5,052 bases of DNA. It comes from Clostridia bacterium. Its GTDB lineage: Bacteria > Bacillota > Clostridia > Oscillospirales > Butyricicoccaceae. Below are positions 4,930 through 5,052 of the stretch, piece after piece. Every line of letters begins with the position of its first letter. Positions within the stretch are counted from its first letter, which is position 1. The stretch lies in assembly GCA_017560175.1 (NCBI GenBank), contig JAFYOK010000022.1:1-5052 (forward strand), given 5' to 3'. A program made the translations under genes and the position numbers. The notes beneath the pieces were generated by a model, which was given only the letters and a program-made list of their open reading frames with translations, was not told where the DNA came from and did not search any database.

Positions 4930-5052
4930 CTACAAATAAGGAATAAACAACTCATCCACCATCTCCGATGTTCCCCCTTCCCCCAGGGTAAGGCAAAGTA
5001 CACGGCACCGGAAATACGAAACAAAAAAGTCCGCGGCAATTCCCCAGCGCCC

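Noticed and set aside
4854..5039. A 61-codon - strand open frame after the last gene.
   Set aside because: It overlaps the double hairpin and the end of the operon, and its product is Arg/Trp/Gly-rich without recognisable features or a convincing ribosome binding site.

Overview
The window looks like chromosomal DNA of an anaerobic, moderately GC-rich gut-type Clostridia bacterium, probably Oscillospiraceae/Lachnospiraceae-like. The reasons are strong AGGAGG-type ribosome binding sites, a sigma-A type promoter, an Ala/Leu/Met-rich lipoprotein signal followed by an acidic Glu/Thr linker, and oxygen-sensitive Fe-S enzymes of the 2-hydroxyacyl-CoA dehydratase superfamily. The genus assignment is an inference from style, not from a marker gene.

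Layout. (1) Positions 1-1086 (+) hold the 3' part of a gene for a double-cubane-cluster/2-hydroxyacyl-CoA dehydratase family protein; about 35 N-terminal residues lie off the window. (2) Positions 1106-1139 form a bidirectional intrinsic terminator. (3) Positions 1154-2263 (-) encode a lipid-anchored NMT1/SsuA-type ABC substrate-binding protein with no permease or ATPase beside it. (4) Positions 2264-2598 are an AT-rich divergent control region with a good + strand promoter (2507-2535). (5) Positions 2599-3789 (+) encode a second, full-length family member, a close paralogue of the first gene (I count 284 of 361 residues identical by eye, about 79%). (6) Positions 3782-4870 (+) encode a third, more distant member that overlaps the second gene by 8 nt and resembles E. 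coli YjiM. (7) Positions 4871-5052 are non-coding, with two adjacent hairpins and possibly the first arm of another terminator at the window edge.

How the genes may work together. All three enzymes keep six aligned cysteines, three in each half of the protein. That is what would be expected if each protein, or each pair, carries two [4Fe-4S] cubanes, as in the double-cubane protein of Carboxydothermus hydrogenoformans. Known relatives need an ATP-hydrolysing electron activator (HgdC/YjiL type); none is in this window. The overlapping pair at 2599-4870 is made as one transcript and could form a heteromer. The substrate-binding lipoprotein is transcribed divergently from this pair and may capture a related substrate outside the cell, but its ligand cannot be read from the sequence. 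The most interesting aspect is a locus with three paralogous double-cubane-type reductases, two of them near-duplicates, around an orphan solute-binding lipoprotein. The physiological substrate of this reductase family is largely unknown.
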